Of a stretch of 64,000 nucleotides of DNA, positions 52,394 to 62,283 are shown piece after piece. This stretch comes from Spirosoma linguale DSM 74 (GTDB taxonomy: Bacteria; Bacteroidota; Bacteroidia; Cytophagales; Spirosomataceae): the NCBI GenBank assembly GCA_000024525.1, contig CP001769.1:682001-746000 (forward strand), given 5' to 3'. The position numbers and the translations under genes are program-made. The notes under the pieces are model-generated. The model worked only from the letters and a program-made list of their open reading frames with translations. It did no database searches and had not been told where the DNA came from. Positions within the stretch are counted from its first letter, which is position 1. Each line of letters opens with the position of its first letter.

Positions 52394-55300
52394 TTAAAAC
52401 CCGTATCGGGCACCAAGCTGGAACTGATAGGGGTTACCACTCAGGCCGGATACACCGGCGTTGGTATTCACCGCATATTTATAACTGTTGGTAGCCGGGT
52501 CGAAACCAGTTCTCGACAGCAGCGTGGTAGCTCCCAGTGCGTGGTTGACACCCCATGATTTATTGATCAGGTTGGCGGTGTTAAACAGGTCACCGGACAG
52601 TTCGAGGTATTGTTTGCCGAACGTTTTGACTTTGTAGGTCAGCCGCAGATCAACCGTTCCATAAAATGGGTTCACCCCGCCATTGCGCTCGGCAATCTTC
52701 CCGAAGCTGTTGCGTATATAGTCCTTCGCACTTTTTTCCACGTTCGGGTTATTCAGAATGGCATTGATGCCATCTTTTAAATACTGTGGTGTTTCGGCGC
52801 TGTTTGGGTTATACACAAAGGCCAGATCGTTTGTTTCCACAAAATCGCCGTTGATGTTGCCATTAACAATCATCGAATAGCGTGTGCCGCTCAGGCCCGA
52901 AAAGCGGAAGCCCAGGTTGAATCCGTAGAAAGTAGGCGTATTCCCATAAACCACAACCTTGGTCCGGAACTGGTTGTCGGAGTAGTTTATCTGATTCAGC
53001 GTGCGGGGGTCACCGGCTGTATACTGAACCAGGGTTGCGGTGTTGGCTACGTTCCCGTTATAAGAGGTGTTGTCACGGGTATCGTTCCAGGTATAGGAAG
53101 CGGCAATTTCGCCATCCCTGAAATACCGGTAGTTAGCATCGACAACAACGGCAGCCTGATTCACTTTACCCAGACTTTCCAGTTGCAGTACGCGGCCTAC
53201 TTCGGTCGTTTTGCGGCCCAGCGTCCAGTTTTGGGAACCGTTAGACGTTAGAATAGACGAAGCAGGTACATAAACGGGGCGGTTGGCTTCCTGCGACAGC
53301 GTGAAATAGGGCTGATCAACCATATTCTTGTCAACGTACGTGTAGTTATTACGGGCAAACGACATATAACCCGCAATACTCATCCGGAAATTAGGGCTAA
53401 AGAAGTGGCTGTACGACCCATTGATTTTATAAACGGTGGGTACTTTAGCATCCTTACCGTTCATGTTAATGGTATACAGCTTGGGTACGTTGGGGTTATT
53501 GACCAGGTCTATACCCGGTGCCGAGGCCGGATTAGCCCGATAGGCTGGGAAATTGGGCGTTGGGACCAGGTTGCCGGTTACATCAATGCTGGCAATGTGG
53601 CTACCGTCAAACAGCATGTTATTGATCATCGAATAGGGGTTCAGGGCAGAGCCCAGAATGCCGCCACCTACGCGAATGATGTCTTTGCCATCCTGATGAA
53701 CATCCCAGGTGGCCTGTACACGAGGCTGTACCTGAAGCGTAGCCAGCCGGTTGTCGGTTCGTAGCCCCAGCGTGTTGAAGACGGTCTGGCTGAAATTCGG
53801 TTTGGTCAGATAATCAGTATAATCGACCCGGATACCCCCCGTCACGTTCAGACCCGGCGCAACGGTCGTTTGGGCCTGCGCGTAAATGGTGGGGATAAGC
53901 ACGTTGAATTTAACATTGGGCGTGTTGCTCAGATATACATCCCGTGTGAAGCGGTAAGGAGCCAGATTGTCAAATGCATCCAGTCCGGTATACCAGAAAC
54001 GGCCGTTGGTTTCGCTGCCGTAAATGGAGTTCTGGTTGCTGAATGTCAGGCCCGCTCCAAACGTGAAGTTGAATTTGTTGGTATTCACGTACAAATTGTC
54101 AACCAACTGAACCAGGTTATTATTGAAGTAGTCACCGCCGTAGCGCTGCCCACCCAATTGAATACTCGTGAACAGCGTCTTGGTAGGGTCGGTTGGGTTT
54201 ACAGACGCCACATTGGCCACGGTAGCCCTTGGGATATTGGCCTCCGGCAATTGCGGATTGGCATACATTTTATTGTATTCCCAGAAGTGCTGAAGCTTCA
54301 ATTCGTTGGTCACTTTCGGGCTGATCGTGGTACGCAGGGAAGCCATCAGGCTGTTGTTGGAGCTTTTGCGGGTGCTGTACACCTCATACATGTTGATGGC
54401 CGTGTTGTCGCCGTCCGACTGGTTATCCAGGTCATAAATGTAGTTGTCCCGGATCGTGAGGAGGTTCCTGGCGTTGAGCTGCCAGTCAATACGGGCAAAC
54501 AGCGCCTGTGTATTCTTGAAACGGGTGAACTGACCAAACTGTGGGTCATTTCCCACGCCATACTTGCTGCGGGCGATACCCAGAAACTTATCTTCGGTGG
54601 CCTGGGTAACGTTGTAGCGCAGCGCATCGGCTGTCGATTGAATAGGCGCAATCAGCAGCGGTTGCGTACTTGCCTGACGGTCCCAGGCAACAAAAAAGTG
54701 CATTTTGTCTTTAATGATGGGCCCGCCCAGCGAAAAGCCGTATTGAGCCGTTTTAAAAGGCAGGTTTCTTTTCTGCTCATTCAGCCCATATGGACTCGAA
54801 AGCCAGCTTGTTCTGAGGAAGGAGAAGGCACTGCCACTCAGCTTGTTGGTGCCCGACTTCGTTACGGTACTGATGGTACCGCCACCGGCGTTTCCGTAGG
54901 TGACGTCATATTGGTTAGTCACTACCTGAAACTCCCGAACGGCCTCCATCGTAATCGAGTACGCACCGGTAGGTTGCCCACCGGCAATGGTGCTCCGGGC
55001 CGCCATCCCATCAATGGTGAAGTTGGTGGCCGAGCCCAACTGTCCACCCAGGCTGTTGCCAGTGCTCAGGGGCGAAAGATCGGCCAGCGTCGAGAAGTTA
55101 CGTCCGTTTACCGGCAGCCTATTGATGTCTTTGGCCGTAATGGCCGTGGCCGTACCAATATTTTCGATTTTGTTGGTTAGGGACGTTGATGAAACCACGA
55201 CCGTTTCCAGTTGCTGCGAGTTTTCGACCAGTTTGAAAGATACCTGCAACAGGTCGCCCTGACTAAGTGAAAAGCCGGTTTGCGACTGCGTTGCCATACC

Positions 55301-55555
55301 GACAAACTGAACAGCGATGGAGTACGGTGCTCCCAGCGGTAATTCCTTAAACCGAAACTCGCCTTTTTCGTTAGACACCGTATTGGCCTTGAAACCGGTA
55401 GATTCGTTTTTAACCTGAACGGTAGCCATTTCCAGCGGCTTGCCATCCTGATCGGTTACTTTTCCGTAAACGCCGGCCAGATTGGTCTGGGCTTTTGAAA
55501 TTTGAATTGAAAATAGGAAAAGTACAAAAATTATCTTTGAGAAGTTTACCATCAT
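52394..55555 (-). CDS. Oar-like TonB-dependent receptor
   Basis: A 1053-residue outer-membrane receptor with a signal peptide (IIFVLFLFSIQISKAQ). Residues about 27-115 are a carboxypeptidase-regulatory-like domain (GVYGKVTDQDGKPLEMATVQV). The plug at about 125-230 has LPVNGRNFSTLADLSPL, FTIDGMAARS and EFQVVTNQYDVTYGNAGGGTISTVTKSGTN, the pattern of Oar-type receptors. The barrel ends FQLGARYGF. Oar receptors carry large substrates such as proteins or peptides rather than simple glycans. No SusD partner is encoded, which fits. The gene is monocistronic, with a long upstream region that must hold its promoter. Confidence 0.92.
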   Translation of the reverse strand: MMVNFSKIIFVLFLFSIQISKAQTNLAGVYGKVTDQDGKPLEMATVQVKNESTGFKANTVSNEKGEFRFKELPLGAPYSIAVQFVGMATQSQTGFSLSQGDLLQVSFKLVENSQQLETVVVSSTSLTNKIENIGTATAITAKDINRLPVNGRNFSTLADLSPLSTGNSLGGQLGSATNFTIDGMAARSTIAGGQPTGAYSITMEAVREFQVVTNQYDVTYGNAGGGTISTVTKSGTNKLSGSAFSFLRTSWLSSPYGLNEQKRNLPFKTAQYGFSLGGPIIKDKMHFFVAWDRQASTQPLLIAPIQSTADALRYNVTQATEDKFLGIARSKYGVGNDPQFGQFTRFKNTQALFARIDWQLNARNLLTIRDNYIYDLDNQSDGDNTAINMYEVYSTRKSSNNSLMASLRTTISPKVTNELKLQHFWEYNKMYANPQLPEANIPRATVANVASVNPTDPTKTLFTSIQLGGQRYGGDYFNNNLVQLVDNLYVNTNKFNFTFGAGLTFSNQNSIYGSETNGRFWYTGLDAFDNLAPYRFTRDVYLSNTPNVKFNVLIPTIYAQAQTTVAPGLNVTGGIRVDYTDYLTKPNFSQTVFNTLGLRTDNRLATLQVQPRVQATWDVHQDGKDIIRVGGGILGSALNPYSMINNMLFDGSHIASIDVTGNLVPTPNFPAYRANPASAPGIDLVNNPNVPKLYTINMNGKDAKVPTVYKINGSYSHFFSPNFRMSIAGYMSFARNNYTYVDKNMVDQPYFTLSQEANRPVYVPASSILTSNGSQNWTLGRKTTEVGRVLQLESLGKVNQAAVVVDANYRYFRDGEIAASYTWNDTRDNTSYNGNVANTATLVQYTAGDPRTLNQINYSDNQFRTKVVVYGNTPTFYGFNLGFRFSGLSGTRYSMIVNGNINGDFVETNDLAFVYNPNSAETPQYLKDGINAILNNPNVEKSAKDYIRNSFGKIAERNGGVNPFYGTVDLRLTYKVKTFGKQYLELSGDLFNTANLINKSWGVNHALGATTLLSRTGFDPATNSYKYAVNTNAGVSGLSGNPYQFQLGARYGF

Positions 55556-56114
55556 TTGGGGTTTTTTGTGCCCTCAAAGGTCTCTGCTCAATATTGCCTG
55601 GATGTGATGCGTATGTTATCATACGTTGAATAATACAAGAGCCATGTTTACCTAATGTAAATAATGATCGTGGTTGTTAAAATTTCAGTCGGTTAGATAC
55701 TGTGGGTGTGGAATGTTTGTCGTATTGACAAGCATCGATGTAATGGGCGGGCATCTACAATAAGCTGGTTCACTCGTGAGGCCATTTAAGGCCATTTCTA
55801 CAAACATCCAACGGCAACGGAGCCACTACCAGCAGCACTCAGTTTATACCCATAGTTGGGCTGAAACGATGATTTAGTATATTATCTTTTTATTGCAAAT
55901 GGATACATTAAATTTACATTCTCGGAAAAAGTTATCATATTTACGCAAACGCAGAGGCTCCTCAACTCATTGAGGCAACCTTGCTGCGCGCCCCTGTTCA
56001 ACATATGGATTCCTTGAGGAGTCCAGATTTATTATCCATGCACTTGGTTCAGGAGATGGATTACGTTTGCTACTCACTGATCGTTACGAGCTGACCCACC
56101 GAGCTCCTCTTTTT
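55556..56114. other. long intergenic region between divergent receptor and kinase genes
   Basis: No gene was recognised. There are small hairpins, CCTCAACTCATTGAGG (about 55961-55976) and GGATTCCTTGAGGAGTCC (56007-56024), and a short tandem GCCATTT (55781-55797). It probably contains the promoters of both flanking genes. Confidence 0.45.
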
Positions 56115-58373
56115 ATGTACAATCATTTACAGGCAGTTCAACTAACGGGCTTTACCCAGGAATCACCCGGTAAACGTCCTGTTTTTCTTTTTTTACCCCT
56201 CAGGGATGCTCATGGGAAGCTCGTGGATCTATGGCTGGAGACGGCTTCCTTAGCGTCTCTTTCGGTCACTGAGGTCTGCTTTTCGTCCTGGCTGGGCATG
56301 CCTTCCTCGCTGCTGCTGGAACCACTGTGGCAGACCCTGGAAGCGGACCTGGTTGGTTGCCTGCATTACCAGCTGGCCAGTGGGAAACTAGGTAAGGTGA
56401 CCGTTACTCCCTTGCCGGGACGGTATCTGGTCGAGCTGCTCGAAGAAACCCCACCCATTCTGGATGATGGCGATGCTACGGATGCTATCGTTCTGAGAAC
56501 AGTAGAAGACTACTTACAACAGAAAAACCGGGAACTAAAGACCTTCTTCGACGGAGCGCTGGATATGCACAGCATCAGCAACAGTCAGGGGAGGTTCTTT
56601 GAAGTCAACCACGCCTTTTACCAGACCCTGGGCTACTCCCCCGATGAACTGAAGCAAATTCCTTTTTTAAACCTGATCCACCCCGATGAGCAATCGTGGG
56701 TGTATGAGAATCTACTGCGAAATATCCTGCATCATCCGGTTCGGAATCAGGTCAATCGCCTGCGTAGAAAAGATGGTACTTACCGGGTTTTTGAGTGGAA
56801 CGCCATTGGTATTGATGAGGTGGTGTATGGATCGGCCCGCGATATTACGGAACGGGAACAGGCGCAGGAGCAGCTTCACGCTCTCCATGAACGGCTTCAA
56901 CTGGCTACCCAGGCGGCAGGGCAGGGTATCTGGGAGAATAACCTGGAAAAAAATGAAATCATCTGGGATGACCGATTGTGGGAAATCCACGGGCTGCCCC
57001 CCTCAAAACATAAAAGGTCCTATGCCGACTACCTGCAAACGATTCATCCCGACGATCGGGCTGCTTTTCTGGCAAAGAGACAGCTTGAACTGGCAGGCAC
57101 CGATGACCGGTTGGAGGCAATCTACCGAATTCATTGGCCGGACGGGACAACCCGCTGGATAGAAACAAACGGCCGAATCTTTCGGTATCCTGATGGCCGC
57201 CCGCGTCGGCTCATCGGAGTAGCCTGGGATATAACCCCGCGTATGCTCGCCGATGCCGCACTGCGGGATAGTGAGCAGCGGTTTCGCCAAATCGCCGACC
57301 ATGTCGATGAAGTTTTCTGGATTCACTCGGCCCAGCCGTTTGAGTTGCTTTACATCAACCCGGCCTATGAGCGGGTCTGGCAGCGAAGTTGTGAAAGTAT
57401 CTACGAAGACCCGATGTCGTTCATGGACGGGATTGTCGAGGAGGACAAACCGGCGATGCAAGCCTTCTTTCAGGACTACCGGGCGGGTAAAGAAGGGCAG
57501 ATGGATTATCAGCTGGAACGACCCGATGGGTCGAGATGCTGGGTTTCGGTTCGTAGCTTTATTGTCCGGGATGCCGCTGGTCATATTATTCGGCACCTGG
57601 GCGTGGTTACGGATATTAGCAGCCAGAAAGAAAAAGAGCTGGTGCTTCAGCAGGCCCTGCTGCGAACGCAGGAGCTCAGCCAGCTCAAGTCGCAGTTTGT
57701 GGCGACGGTATCCCATGAGTTTCGCACGCCCCTGGCCACGATGCAATCCAGCCTCGAACTTATCAATTATCACCTGGCCTCAGCCGCAACTCCGGTACCA
57801 ATCAGTAAACACCTGCGGGTAATTGAACAGGAAATCGAGAAAGTTACCGACCTGTTGAGTGACTTTCTGTCGGCGAGTGCGCTGGAATCCGGCAACATCC
57901 GCGTCAACGCCCGCTGGTTTGATCTGGTTGCCCTTTGTGAAGAGCTGCTCAGTACTCATTTCAGCCGTCGGCAGGATCAACGCAGGACCCACTTCCTGGT
58001 TGAGGGTACTGCCTGTCAGCTTTATTCGGACCCCCGGCTGGTAGAGCATGTACTGATTAATTTGCTGGCAAATGCGTTTAAATTTTCAACCACTGATCCG
58101 CCTACTCTGCGGATCGAGTTCAAGCCGTCTGAAGTTGTCGTGTACGTGATTGACCAGGGAATTGGTATCCCTCTTTCTGAGCAGGGTAACCTGTTTCAGG
58201 CTTTCTTCCGGGCCAGTAATGCCGGGGCTATTCGCGGTACGGGCTTAGGTTTGGTCATCGCCCGTCAGTTTGTTGAACACCTGTGCGGCCACCTGGGCGT
58301 TGAGAGTCAGGAGCATAAAGGAAGCACGTTTACGATGACCCTGCCGATTGATTTCAGTGTACTGGCTGGCTGA
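56115..58373 (+). CDS. multi-PAS sensor histidine kinase
   Basis: The start at 56115 (MYNHLQAVQLTG) is the first ATG in the frame. An upstream TTG at 56067 is possible. It has 752 residues and no membrane segment, so it is cytoplasmic. A degenerate PAS-like N-terminus is followed by three PAS/PAC units at about 140-260, 265-385 and 390-510 (HSISNSQGRFFEVNHAFYQTLGYS, IIWDDRLWEIHGLP, LLYINPAYERVWQRS). The HisKA domain has the phospho-acceptor His at about 534 in VSHEFRTPLATMQSSLE. The HATPase domain has LINLLANAFKFS, VIDQGIGIP and GTGLGLVIARQFVEHLCG. No response regulator is adjacent, so the partner is elsewhere. Confidence 0.9.
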   Translation: MYNHLQAVQLTGFTQESPGKRPVFLFLPLRDAHGKLVDLWLETASLASLSVTEVCFSSWLGMPSSLLLEPLWQTLEADLVGCLHYQLASGKLGKVTVTPLPGRYLVELLEETPPILDDGDATDAIVLRTVEDYLQQKNRELKTFFDGALDMHSISNSQGRFFEVNHAFYQTLGYSPDELKQIPFLNLIHPDEQSWVYENLLRNILHHPVRNQVNRLRRKDGTYRVFEWNAIGIDEVVYGSARDITEREQAQEQLHALHERLQLATQAAGQGIWENNLEKNEIIWDDRLWEIHGLPPSKHKRSYADYLQTIHPDDRAAFLAKRQLELAGTDDRLEAIYRIHWPDGTTRWIETNGRIFRYPDGRPRRLIGVAWDITPRMLADAALRDSEQRFRQIADHVDEVFWIHSAQPFELLYINPAYERVWQRSCESIYEDPMSFMDGIVEEDKPAMQAFFQDYRAGKEGQMDYQLERPDGSRCWVSVRSFIVRDAAGHIIRHLGVVTDISSQKEKELVLQQALLRTQELSQLKSQFVATVSHEFRTPLATMQSSLELINYHLASAATPVPISKHLRVIEQEIEKVTDLLSDFLSASALESGNIRVNARWFDLVALCEELLSTHFSRRQDQRRTHFLVEGTACQLYSDPRLVEHVLINLLANAFKFSTTDPPTLRIEFKPSEVVVYVIDQGIGIPLSEQGNLFQAFFRASNAGAIRGTGLGLVIARQFVEHLCGHLGVESQEHKGSTFTMTLPIDFSVLAG

Positions 58374-58474
58374 TTACGGCATTCCCTACGCGCTTTGTTA
58401 TGTTCGGGGCCGGGCCGCCTTACTTCACGAGGGTTTAGTTCCCGGCCGCCGTAAGCATACAGGCGCTGGCGGGG

Positions 58475-59596
58475 TCAATACAAGGCTGGCTTGTTATAGT
58501 CGATACTCAGGATTTTCCACTGGTAATAGGTGAAGTCACCCGCGGGTAATTTCCAGATCACGTCCCCGGCCACCGGGATGGTTATCCCTTGGAAAGTCTT
58601 CCAGGCCTTGCACGGGATATACCAGGTTTCCAGTTTGCCTGCCTGCCCTCCGCCCATGTAGCGTCGGGCCGTTACACAGGTAAGCCGGTGTTGGGCATCG
58701 AAGGCAAACACGGCTTTAGCCGTTACACCTGCATACTGCATCGTGGCTTCCGCCTGCGTTGCGTCGATTGCCCGCCACGACAGGTAAGAACTCAGGGCGG
58801 CTGAGGGGAACCAGCACATCTCTCCTAAAAACCGAAGCAGGCTGCCCTGATCGGTTTTGGCGTCGGCGGCATCCACCACGGGCACAAGCGACAGGGCTTT
58901 AATGAGCATATTACCCTTGCCCCCGGTGTATTTATCGCGACCTGCCAACGGCAGAAACGACCGCATCTGCACATTGGCTTTCCAAACAAAACCCGGTGGG
59001 TCAATGCTGAAATACTGCCGGGCTTGCGTAGGCATCCAGGCGCCGTCGGGACTGGTACGCATCAGCCCCTGCTGCCGGAGCCGGACGGTGGTTATTGGCT
59101 CTTTACCGACCACCCCCGATGCTGTCAGCCACTGCCGAACGGGTAAGGGCAGGTCCTTCAGGCTGTCGGCTGTTATAATGGTACGACTCGACCTGGCCTG
59201 CCAGAGTAATTGACGGGCTTCGCTGTCTGCGCGCTGGTCGAACCGAAGCCGGGCATAAGTTAGTAGCAGCGCCAGCGCAATAAGCTCATTGACCAGCGTT
59301 CCTGCTTTGGCTTCGGGCCAGTAAACAATAATCAGGAGCTGCGAGAGCGCGACACTAATCAGGGTAAGCGTTATCCATCCGTCGCGCTGCACCCAGTAGC
59401 CGATCAGTGCGATGACAAAACCAAAGCAGGCCAGCAGCCAACCCAGCCCCAGTAGTTTAGAAATGTTTTCCGATACCGGGATCAGCGTTTGTCTTTGGAG
59501 GGGAGCTACCCTGGTCAGCCACCTCAGGTTGATAAAGCCCAATACATGAATAAGCCCGTGCAGGAGCAGAAGGCCGGTTAATGCGATTCGAAACAT
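58475..59596 (-). CDS. DUF6544/DUF6920-like membrane protein
   Basis: A 373-residue protein. The first 120 residues hold four likely membrane helices (ALTGLLLLHGLIHVLGF, LLGLGWLLACFGFVIALIGYW, LTLISVALSQLLIIVYW, NELIALALLLTYARL). The C-terminal soluble part has LPLPVRQWLTASGVVG, RLRQQGLMRTSPDGAWM, FSIDPPGFVWKANVQM, GEMCWFPSAALS and YIPCKAW. That soluble part matches the uncharacterised DUF6544-type domain as I recall it. It could be a lipid- or small-molecule-handling protein. The function is unknown. Confidence 0.7.
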   Translation of the reverse strand: MFRIALTGLLLLHGLIHVLGFINLRWLTRVAPLQRQTLIPVSENISKLLGLGWLLACFGFVIALIGYWVQRDGWITLTLISVALSQLLIIVYWPEAKAGTLVNELIALALLLTYARLRFDQRADSEARQLLWQARSSRTIITADSLKDLPLPVRQWLTASGVVGKEPITTVRLRQQGLMRTSPDGAWMPTQARQYFSIDPPGFVWKANVQMRSFLPLAGRDKYTGGKGNMLIKALSLVPVVDAADAKTDQGSLLRFLGEMCWFPSAALSSYLSWRAIDATQAEATMQYAGVTAKAVFAFDAQHRLTCVTARRYMGGGQAGKLETWYIPCKAWKTFQGITIPVAGDVIWKLPAGDFTYYQWKILSIDYNKPALY

Positions 59597-59830
59597 ACGT
59601 AAGCCGAGTTAGCAACCAGATAGCCGCCCGGCCAGTGTATCAGAAAAGAAGGGATAGGAAACTGGCGACGGCGTTAAGTCGGGCCAAATTTTGCCCTTTC
59701 GGGCTGGAACAACGCTGATGCTGCTCAGCCTATAAGCTGACGTTATACCGGTCTGGTTTCGCTCGTCTTCGGCAGCTAATCTACTTTAATGTGAATTATG
59801 TGTAATAGGGGAATTGACTTATTGTTCACA

Positions 59831-61114
59831 CTATTTCAAGCTGCTGACCAGGCTTTGGGTCATATCTTCGAAAAATTGGGCGGTATGCGGGCCAAATCGG
59901 TTAGTTTGACTAATCGTATAAGGGCTGTTTTCAGCGTAATAATAGGCGTCGGGGACGATTCTTCCCAGGTTGCCCCCGTTGTAGCTGGTGATAACCAGGG
60001 GCCACCGATCCGCTGCCGGTAAGGCCAGCAAATCGCCGGTTAATTCTGTTGAAACACCACCCGGACAACCCACAAAAACAGTTTGGCCAATGCGTAAGGC
60101 TTTTAACTCGGCGGGGTAGTCTCCGTAAAGGGCTTTGGCTAGCCAGGGTTTAAGCCGCCAGTTTTGACTGATCCGGATTTGGGGGTCATTCTGGATGAGC
60201 GGGGCTGTTTGAGCTATCAGCGTACTGTCGGTATGCAGTGGCTGCCGGGCCAGTAGAGTGGCCAGACGAGCCGCTAAGGCCTGTGCGTTTCTGCTAGTCT
60301 GTTGATTAGAACGCCCGGTATCGTCAATCGATCCGGCCAGAGCCAGGATAAACGAGTGCGTTTGTTTTTCAAGCTGTTTAGTCAACGCCTTAAGACCGCC
60401 AGACGGATCAGGGGCGTTAGCGGTTTCGCCCTCCGGTATTGAACGGACGGGCGCCGTAAAAACCAGAGCCGATTCGCCGGTTGGCTTGCGAAACAGAAGG
60501 AGATAGAGCACCTGACGGCGGTCGGTGGTGCGCTGTTCCTGACCGTTCTGATCGGCCTGCGTGTAACCAAGCTGGACAGTTGCCATCTGGCTTTGAGCCA
60601 AACTTACCGCTTTGAGAATAGCCGCTGTCAATTGATCGACCCATTGCTGGTTGTAGGGTCCGGATTTTCGTTTCGCCATATAATCGTCGGTCCAGCTACC
60701 CAGCCCCGGTTGGGAATACGTAGCCCCCAGATACACATTTTTCCAGGCGAAGCCGAGCTTAGGCAGCTTCTGTTCCAATGCCTGAGCAACGGAGGGAGGC
60801 ATTATTGGTAAATCGACGGATAGGATAGCCGCCCGTGTTGTGCCATTATCAAGGACAATTGCCCGGGTTCGAATAGAGTCAGGTGTTTTTTCGGCCGTAG
60901 ATGCGTCTGCCAGACTAACGGCTATGCTTGCCCAGCCTGCCTGAATGGGATAGGCAGGGCGGGGGGCACTGAGTATCCAGGCAAATCGTTGCCGGGTAAA
61001 GCGATAATAAAGCGAGTTTCTGTAACTTCCCTTATTGACCAGAGTAAGGCTCAGTCCCAGGGCATTGATCACCACCAGGGCTACAACAAAGAGTAAGGTT
61101 CTGTAACGGCGCAT
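59831..61114 (-). CDS. neutral-ceramidase-family protein lacking the catalytic His motif
   Basis: With the start at 61114 (MRRYRTLLFVVALVVINALG) it has 427 residues and an N-terminal membrane anchor. The fold pattern follows the N-terminal domain of neutral ceramidases: IQAGWASIAVSLADAS, RAIVLDNGTTRAAILSVDLPIMP, WKNVYLGATYSQPGLGSW, and SGPYNQQWVDQLTAAILKAVSLAQ. In active enzymes the segment reads AT-HTHSGP with metal-binding His. Here it is TYSQPGL, so the zinc site is gone. A later part (VFVGCPGGVSTELTGDLL) matches the family. It is probably a diverged, non-hydrolytic or altered-specificity member. It is divergent from the AraC regulator gene. Confidence 0.75.
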   Translation of the reverse strand: MRRYRTLLFVVALVVINALGLSLTLVNKGSYRNSLYYRFTRQRFAWILSAPRPAYPIQAGWASIAVSLADASTAEKTPDSIRTRAIVLDNGTTRAAILSVDLPIMPPSVAQALEQKLPKLGFAWKNVYLGATYSQPGLGSWTDDYMAKRKSGPYNQQWVDQLTAAILKAVSLAQSQMATVQLGYTQADQNGQEQRTTDRRQVLYLLLFRKPTGESALVFTAPVRSIPEGETANAPDPSGGLKALTKQLEKQTHSFILALAGSIDDTGRSNQQTSRNAQALAARLATLLARQPLHTDSTLIAQTAPLIQNDPQIRISQNWRLKPWLAKALYGDYPAELKALRIGQTVFVGCPGGVSTELTGDLLALPAADRWPLVITSYNGGNLGRIVPDAYYYAENSPYTISQTNRFGPHTAQFFEDMTQSLVSSLK

Positions 61115-61274
61115 GTTGTTGCCATTTTTTTTTGTCAATACCTTCGTTCGAAGGATAGGCAAAATTGGCTGATTAATCAGGATAAAACAGGTCCGAACTA
61201 CGGCATAACTCGTCTGAATTACGGATTCTTTGGACTCGGCCTGTTTTACAGTTATCCGATGCGCCCGAAACACT

Positions 61275-62159
61275 ATGGCATCACTTCGCACTTATTCGAT
61301 CGCTCAGTTACTTCATTTGATAACAGGACAGGTCATCGAGGACAATACATTCCATCTGGGTTACTTTACCGGGCAGGACCGGCTACTTCCTTATCCCTAC
61401 CGGGTCCACAGCTATGCCCTTGGGGTTCCGGTTTCGGGAAGCCTGTCAGGAAGTCTTAACCTGGATACCTTTGAGGTACAACCCGGGCAAATAATGATCA
61501 TTGCGCCCGGCCAGATTCATCGTATTCTGTCGTGTAGTGCTGATTTTGCCATGCGAAGCCTGTTTTTTACCGACGCCTTTCTAACGAATTATTTACGGAG
61601 CCCGGCGCAGGTAATGACACTCGGTTTTTTTCAGCCCTCTGCGCCGATGGTCATGACCTTGACACGCGAAGAATGGCAGCGGATCAATGCGCTGATTGAT
61701 GTAATTGAACACCATTACTGGCCTGCAGATCAGGCCGCTTCACAACCCGGCGGGTTCGTCCTGCAGGCGCTGCTGGCCGATTTGAGCAATATTTATAAAA
61801 AAGGCGAATTTGGTAAATCTGATTTGTCGCTTACGAGCCGCTCCGCCGAGTTAGCCAATCAATTTCGTCGGTTAGTTACTCAGCACTACCTCACGATGCG
61901 CCATGTATCTGATTATGCCGACCAACTGTCGGTATCGGCCAAACATTTGAGCGAAACCGTAAAGATGCAAACCGGCCGTCCGGCCAGTGCCTGGATCGAT
62001 GCAATGATTGTACAGGAAGCACAGGTCTTATTAAGCCAGACGAATACCAGCTTATCGCAGATCGCCGACTATCTACAGTTCGGTACTCAGTCGGCTTTCG
62101 GGAAGTTTTTTCGTCAAAAAACGGGCGACTCACCCAGAGACTACCGAAACAGACGATAG
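61275..62159 (+). CDS. AraC-family transcriptional regulator
   Basis: With the start at 61275 (MASLRTYSIAQLLHLI) it has 294 residues. The N-terminal cupin-like sensor domain (HSYALGVPVSGSLSG, FEVQPGQIMIIAPGQIHRIL) is followed by two helix-turn-helix motifs (VSDYADQLSVSAKHLSETVKMQTG, then SLSQIADYLQFGTQSAFGKFFRQKTG and SPRDYR). It is transcribed divergently from the ceramidase-like gene with 160 bases between the starts, and may control it. The effector is unknown. Confidence 0.9.
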   Translation: MASLRTYSIAQLLHLITGQVIEDNTFHLGYFTGQDRLLPYPYRVHSYALGVPVSGSLSGSLNLDTFEVQPGQIMIIAPGQIHRILSCSADFAMRSLFFTDAFLTNYLRSPAQVMTLGFFQPSAPMVMTLTREEWQRINALIDVIEHHYWPADQAASQPGGFVLQALLADLSNIYKKGEFGKSDLSLTSRSAELANQFRRLVTQHYLTMRHVSDYADQLSVSAKHLSETVKMQTGRPASAWIDAMIVQEAQVLLSQTNTSLSQIADYLQFGTQSAFGKFFRQKTGDSPRDYRNRR

Positions 62160-62208
62160 TACTTGGGACTGAGCTATGGCCCTTCCTGCACGTACCTTAT
62201 CGAAGGTA

Positions 62209-62283
62209 ACTCTGTACCCAAGGCGCAACAAGGAAGGGTACAGAGTAACCCGCCAATCCGGATCTTACGTATCAGCGGGTTAC
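62209..62283. terminator. two nested inverted repeats between convergent genes
   Basis: ACTCTGTACCC (62209-62219) pairs with GGGTACAGAGT (62236-62246). GTAACCCGC (62245-62253) pairs with GCGGGTTAC (62275-62283). The two stems share only two bases and lie in tandem between the AraC and DinB genes. The second overlaps the DinB stop. They probably terminate both transcripts. Confidence 0.6.

Noticed and set aside
53870..55180. 436-codon plus-strand frame
   Set aside because: It is antisense to the TonB receptor, whose minus-strand frame has clear family motifs, a signal peptide and a typical length. The plus frame has no recognisable domain and is a GC-driven shadow.
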